A DNA stretch of 64,000 bases from Porodaedalea pini (lineage: Eukaryota > Basidiomycota > Agaricomycetes > Hymenochaetales > Hymenochaetaceae), in contig NBAY01000010.1 in the NCBI GenBank assembly GCA_002794775.1, positions 744,001 through 808,000 on the forward strand. The letters are read 5' to 3'. The translations under genes and the position numbers were made by a program. Of this stretch, positions 58,775 to 64,000 are shown one piece after another; position 1 is the stretch's first letter, and the number at the start of each line of letters is the position of its first letter. The notes beneath the pieces were generated by a model that saw only the letters and a program-made list of their open reading frames with translations, was not told where the DNA came from and did no database searches.

Positions 58775-59662
58775 AGAGAGAGAGAGTACACGGTCGTCTT
58801 CTCTATTGCATTCTGCCCATTACCTTCCCCCCTACAATTCCGTCCCGAACAGTTGGACTTTTTCTCTGATCGACAGTCAACATTTCACATCTGTGTCTGG
58901 CACGCTATCCTACATTTTTTCCGTTGCCCCTTTCTCCCAATTTGGACTTATTTTTATACCCTGCCTGCAGACCGCCGCTCTTTCCCCTCGCTCCTTTAGT
59001 TTCCCTCAAAATATTGTGTTGCTAATGAATCCTCATATTGTGCAATGATATTATACAGAGCCTTTGCATGAGAGTCTTTTCTCCACCAGGAAGCAAAGAT
59101 ACATGGCATAGAACGAAATGCAAGTGTCCTATCTCACACTAGTGGAGCCGTGAGACTGAGACGCCTAGCAGTGGATCATGCTTTCTCGGTACTTGCAGTT
59201 CCACGCGAAGTAGCATTTATTGTGCTTCAAGTTTCTGAGACATTGGAAATCGAAGTCTAGTTACAGTCTTCAGACATAGGCAAAAAAGTCCTGCAGCGCG
59301 CCGTTCCGAGCGAGTGATGTGCAAAAGGGTTGAGGAGAAAAGAAACGAAAGGGAAAAAATATAAGGTAATACACGAGGCGGGAGGGTAACAGTTACAAAG
59401 GGTTATTGGCTAGTGTAAAGGGACGGGGGAGATGTGAGTAGGGTGTACTGAAGATAAACAGGAGAAGGGGAAGGGGACAAAGGGAGAGAGTTGAGTCTGC
59501 ACAACGGTCCGATCGGCCACCCGCCGTTTCATTTAGCCCCCAGCATCGACGACCACGGCCTCCTCGATACCTCCCACCCAAAGCGCGCCTCCCTCGGACC
59601 GTCGGACACGAGCACTCGCAATCCCAACGCAGCGCCCACGTCATCTCTAATCGGTTTCATTC
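58775..59662. other. Convergent intergenic region ROT1 / PRE7
   Basis: About 890 bp between convergent stops. A short GAGAGAGAG run follows the ROT1 stop. Open frames at 58740-59048 (+) and 59393-59644 (-) show no family resemblance. The stretch presumably holds both 3' UTRs. Confidence 0.45.
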
Positions 59663-62032
59663 TCAGTCCTTCTTCAGCTCCTGCTTAATGACGAACACGC
59701 GCTCGCCCTCGCTGTGCCCCGTGATCTCGCGCGCCTGCGCGCCGCGCAGCCCCTCGAGGCCCTGCGGCGAACGGCCCTTAGCCAGCACGACGTACATCTC
59801 GAGACCGTCTCCGACCTGTTTGATTTATTCGCGAAGGTGACAGAAATAGAGATACGCCGAGTGGGTTTAAGTTGTTCAGAAGACGATTGCCAATGCCGAC
59901 GTGGACGGAGATAGGGATTGGAAGAAAGTTCGACGAAGATGACGCGATTGCGTGCCATGCCGGTATCGAAACAGAAGAGATATTGAATCCGATCGATTCC
60001 AGCGGACGGAAGCAAAGGGGAGAAGGCAGAGATGTTGTAGTGGAGCAAGAAATGCCGGTGTTATCGAGGTTCGAAGGTTCGAAGATGCGATAGGCGAGCA
60101 AAGCGCGAGCCAAATGCCACACCATGCCAAAAGCGGTGCGAATGCAGCCACCGAGAGGGAGAGAGCAAAAGATAGCGGAAGAATGTCGGTCAGCTCAGAT
60201 ATTCCATACGCAAACATACGGAAATAGGAGAAATGAGATCATCATGGAAGGTGACAAAGAGGGAGAGGGGAACAGCGAGTACGAGGGTGGAGAGGGAGAC
60301 GCCCAAGAAAACACTAAATATGAAACGGAACGAACCTCGATATGGCGCTCCGTTGCGCTTGTAAAGCTGTCCGTGACGAGAGAAAGGACACGCTCAAGCG
60401 GAAGATGAGTCGGGTGTCCGCCAGCTACGCCTAGCGGAGGTTGCTGGTTCTTGAAGTAGATCTGTTGAAGGAGATTGAATAAAGTCAGCTACTGTCAGGA
60501 TCACAATGCATGGATGCCCAAATGAACAGCATCAAAGGAACGGAAAACGAAGCGGAGAAAATCCGGGAAAGCATCGGGTAGGTTGAACATGCAAGATGCC
60601 GCATTGAGCGGGATAAGTTCAAGGGGACAATTGGAACGAGACACAGGTGGAGTGAGGATGGATGGGAGACAAAGACAGAGGAAAGTGAAAGGTGAGAACA
60701 TATGCAAAAATAGCGCCGGGGCGTGTGAAGTATGACACTCCGGAAAAAGGAGAAAGTGGGCTTGGCTAAGCACACACTATCTGTGAGACAAACGGAAGAA
60801 GAATACTTCGAAGAGCCGCGAAGGTCACACAATTCCAAAAATAACCATCGAATTATGGCAGAACAGAATGGAAGAGACAAAAAGCGCATGCAGATAGTCC
60901 GAATTTCGCACCTGGTTATCGAGGAAGGGTTGTACGAGCTGCTGAGCTGCACCCGCCGCACGGCACGTCTCGCGCTCGTATGAGCCCACGGGGTCGAAAG
61001 AGTACACGGCGCCCGAGCCTTTAGAAACAATCGACGGTTCGGACAGATAGAAGTCGGAAAGTTGGAGTAACAACGGAACCGAAAGGATCGCCGAAGAGAC
61101 CGGAGTGTCAGATGTTATCCCGGAGAGATGAGATCGTGTTGGATTTTCCATGAGCGAGTGTTCAGATGGAAAGCAAGACGGACAGCGAAACCGCGGAAGT
61201 GATATATCGCGTTAACGGCAGTTGTGCATCGGAGTAGAGTAGAATGCGATTATGGTGCGTTGAGGAGTATGGACCGGGTGAAAGACGGGTAAACCATGCG
61301 TAGAAGAAAACAAAACAAAACAACAGTCAGTCAAGTGAACAAAGGGAGAATCTCCCAAAACAAAATAAATTAATGAACAAAATCATGAGACGAGAAAGAA
61401 AGCCTCGCTTGAAGACAAGGAATTTCAATGACTATAGAAGAGGTAAACATACCGTCATCTTCGATGCCTCCGAGGATATTGTATACGTAGTACGGGAAGA
61501 AACGTTGTGCGTAAAGCATCGTCTGGATCAGCCGAGCGATTGCGCGCAAGGGCATATCCTTCGCGTGCGCGTGGCGATACCACTACAGTTACGCGTACAT
61601 AGATAACGAGTCTAAAGTGAACATCTGATTGAATTCGGTGTATGACGCGTACGCACCTCCAGCCGCTGTTTAACCTTCTTCACGAACATGTTTCCGTCTG
61701 CCGCAAAGCCGTTTACCGCAAGGACAGCCTTGTCAGTGCTGCCATGCAGATTCCGATATCAGCATTAGCTCAGCAGAAGTGCCAATAGCATAATCGCGCA
61801 TCGAACGGAGAGAGGGTGCGATGCGAATATGCACTTACAGACGAAAGACTTTCGGCGCGTAACGAGTCTGAATGTTAAAGCCCTCCGTTTGACGCGTGTC
61901 GCCTGCAATGACGGAGAAGTCTGCCCCGGCGATGGCAAGGATGGTGCCACCGTTCTCGGAGTATGGATTGAAATGTCTTTGCATAGGCTGGCTGCCGTGC
62001 GTCTGCGGCATAGTCAAGGTCGCTCCGGGCAT
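59663..62032 (-). CDS. PRE7: 20S proteasome subunit beta-6
   Basis: Non-catalytic beta6 subunit of the 20S core particle (yeast Pre7, human PSMB1). Six exons on the minus strand: 62032-61839, 61738-61657, 61582-61453, 61018-60912, 60461-60336 and 59815-59663. They join in phase to 263 aa. Order of blocks: [100 protein letters not shown], [70 protein letters not shown] and the C-terminus [12 protein letters not shown]. Introns are long for this window, notably 434 bp between exons 3 and 4 and about 520 bp before the last exon; ORFs inside them are not genes. The start could instead be the Met seven codons downstream (MPQTHG). Confidence 0.95.
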
Positions 62033-64000
62033 TGCAGTCGTGAGCTCGAGGGTGTTTCTAACTGTCGATGATTACTGTTGAAAGTTGTACGTCGAGCAGA
62101 TACGATGCGGAGGAGTATTTCGGCGTCGAGATAGATGACTAGCGGGAGAGGAGGTGGGAGTAGGAGGACAAGTCGGACGGGGCGAGCGTGATTTGTTTTG
62201 AGGTTGCGAGAATAGGCCGCGTCATGCGCGTGAGACAGTTTACCAGATTCGGATTCACGCGTTTCTCGCCAGAACCAACACCGCGTCTCGGCTGCCTAGA
62301 AGTTTCTCCTTTTCTTCCGACATTTCCCCCGCAAAGATTTTGGCTCTCTGAGTCGGATACGGTGAGTCTGTGAGAAAATACGGCCGAGCAACATAATCAC
62401 CTATATGCTTATCTACTCGTTTCGTCCAGGGAAAAGGCTCTGCACTTGCTTCTGGGCTCAGTCTATGCGGCTTTGCGGCGTACATCGAGGCGACATGCAG
62501 TCTGACCTGCACGTCTCAAGACCCGCAACAGCGTCCAAGGCGCTTTGTCGGACGGTGCCTGTCGCTCTGCCGTCTAATCGCTGTGGGACAATGCATCTCT
62601 ATCAGTTTCACTACACGTCCATCATTCTCAGCCATGCGCGTGCGTGCACCAAACGAAAGGAGAGAGAGAAGGAGAAGATGCCCGACTAGCCCACTATCCT
62701 GCTTTGTATAGGGCTCGTAGCATTCATTTCACGAACTTCCCCCGGTAGCAACTGCGCATCTTTATCGTCTTCCACTCCACCGAGGATTAGAAAAGTTTGC
62801 TCGGCAAGTCTGGTCAGCTCTCTGCAACGCCACTATTGTTTCTCAGCCGCACGGTCTCCTTGGGACAGTGCATCTCGAAGCACTCTGGCTCTGTGTGTTG
62901 CATTAACGACTATCGTAAGCCCTGGTTTTGCAGGGTGTATCCTAAAATCTAGGCTGCCGACGAACTCACCCTGTGACGCGCAGTGCAGCATCAGCGCCCT
63001 CGTCTACTCGCCTACTGGCCACCAACCCTGCCTTCTCCCGGATACTTTACACTATCGCAGCCTTCTTCTCTTCTGTGTCCCTGGCTCGTAGATAAACTTG
63101 TGGGCACAGGGCGCATCTGTGTTTATTCAGTTTTTGAGTTTACGGCCACCACCCCGTCTTGCCGATCAGCATGCTTCTCGCTCACGGCTCCTGCTCATTC
63201 ATGCCTCTTTCTCACCTTGTCCCGGCGTCTTTCAATACGCTGCATACTAGCTTCTTTACTGCCCGATTTGGCATCCTTTCTCGCACATTTGACCTCGGGG
63301 ACTGTCAGCAAGCTCTATTCCCGGCTCCCGCGCTTACAAGCTCAGATGGCCGAGTGTCCGCATAGGTGATGCCATTTTCTCTATTTCCACGCGAGCCACA
63401 TGCACGCGTAACCTTGTTCAGAATGTTGCCGAGAGATTACAGAACGGGTGATTACATTAGCCTACACCTAGCTGGAATCCTGTTTTTGTAGACAATGTGC
63501 CTACAAGGATCCAGGAAATATGTTTCTCCTACAAAGTTATAGAACTTAGTTTCAAAAGTTCTCCTTCATTTTGTATCAGTTCAGCTCACAAGACCCAGTT
63601 ACATGCCGTTGATTATGCAGTGATAACCGCTACAGGACTAGTGCACGTTAAAACGGGTCATATGCAATCTAGAAGGCGTAGAAGAATAACCTTCACATGA
63701 GCACAAGCCAACTACCCCATATTATGTGAAGCTGCATAGGAATAATGAGCCTGCATTCTTAAAGGTAATCACGACTTGCCGGTGTTCAATAACCGAGGAT
63801 TTCTGAAACAAATACACCTACCTCAAAATCATTCCGATATGTTGTATGTAAATGAAAATCTGAGACACGAAGCAGACGCGACGAGCTCCAAGGACGCCGT
63901 TTGCTCTCCTTCAAAGTTTGAGTTTGAACTCCAATGAAGTATGCGATGCCGCTCGGTGAAAAGTCTCTAGCTTGCTTCCTCAACATGCTGTCAACGATTT
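62033..64000. other. Right-end region, no supported gene
   Basis: About 2 kb upstream of PRE7. It should contain the PRE7 promoter. Open frames at 62188-62373, 62405-62689, 62983-63369 and 63497-63700 (+) and 62255-62512, 63786-63986 (-) resemble no family I know. No repeats or RNA genes recognised. Part of a gene outside the window could lie at the very end. Confidence 0.4.

Noticed and set aside
59816..61452. Open frames of about 90-180 codons on the minus strand at 60485-61030 and nearby
   Set aside because: They lie mostly in PRE7 introns and lack any conserved motif.

Overview
The window looks like a chromosomal segment of a filamentous basidiomycete, most probably an Agaricomycete (mushroom or polypore class). 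The genes carry many short GT-AG introns of about 45-70 nt. Lineage-typical families are present: a C2/NACHT/WD40 NLR-like protein, a Plavaka-type (CACTA-related) transposase, DUF6698-like genes, LRR F-box proteins, S53 tripeptidyl peptidase and a basidiomycete 7TM receptor-like protein. The species cannot be fixed from sequence alone.

Layout. 0-3 kb: an SV2-like MFS transporter (+). 4.2-8.4 kb: an NLR-like gene (C2, helical region, NACHT, six near-identical WD40 repeats) broken by two in-frame stops. 8.4-10.3 kb: no supported gene. 10.3-15 kb: a conserved metabolic block with a second MFS transporter (+), HEM13 (-, coproporphyrinogen III oxidase) and TRP4 (-, anthranilate phosphoribosyltransferase). 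15.5-16.5 kb: an F-box protein (+). 16.7-32.3 kb: a repeat island with a hAT-type MITE, a broken gene of an unrecognised family, a scrambled DUF6698-like copy partly enclosed by 318-bp direct repeats, a decayed Plavaka transposase, a truncated intron-bearing Ku70 fragment and a second DUF6698-like copy. 32.4-40.3 kb: a TPR/F-box/LRR gene (+), two F-box/LRR-like genes (-) and TRM44 (+). 41.4-46.3 kb: a 7TM receptor-like gene (+) and a secreted S53 peptidase (-). 47.4-48.7 kb: a P450 fragment and a second MITE of the same family. 49.3-62 kb: DPH2 (+), HIS1 (+), a conserved fungal protein of unknown function (+), ROT1 (+) and PRE7 (-, proteasome beta6). The last 2 kb has no supported gene.

The genes do not form one pathway. 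They are housekeeping functions (heme, tryptophan, histidine, diphthamide, tRNA methylation, proteasome, ER folding) interspersed with rapidly evolving accessory genes (NLR, F-box, receptor) and one transposon-rich island.

The most striking pattern is recurrent TGA nonsense where arginine (CGA) is expected or directly seen in a paralogue. It occurs at four sites in the Plavaka transposase, one in a DUF6698-like copy (the other copy keeps CGA), one in the unknown 818-codon gene and one in the NLR NACHT domain. This points to C-to-T decay of methylated CpG, or a RIP-like process, acting on duplicated DNA. Other highlights are two related MITEs with perfect 8-bp target-site duplications, a 12-nt microexon in HIS1 and a Ku70 N-terminal fragment that kept its introns.

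Exon boundaries come from reading frames, splice consensus and family conservation, without RNA evidence.
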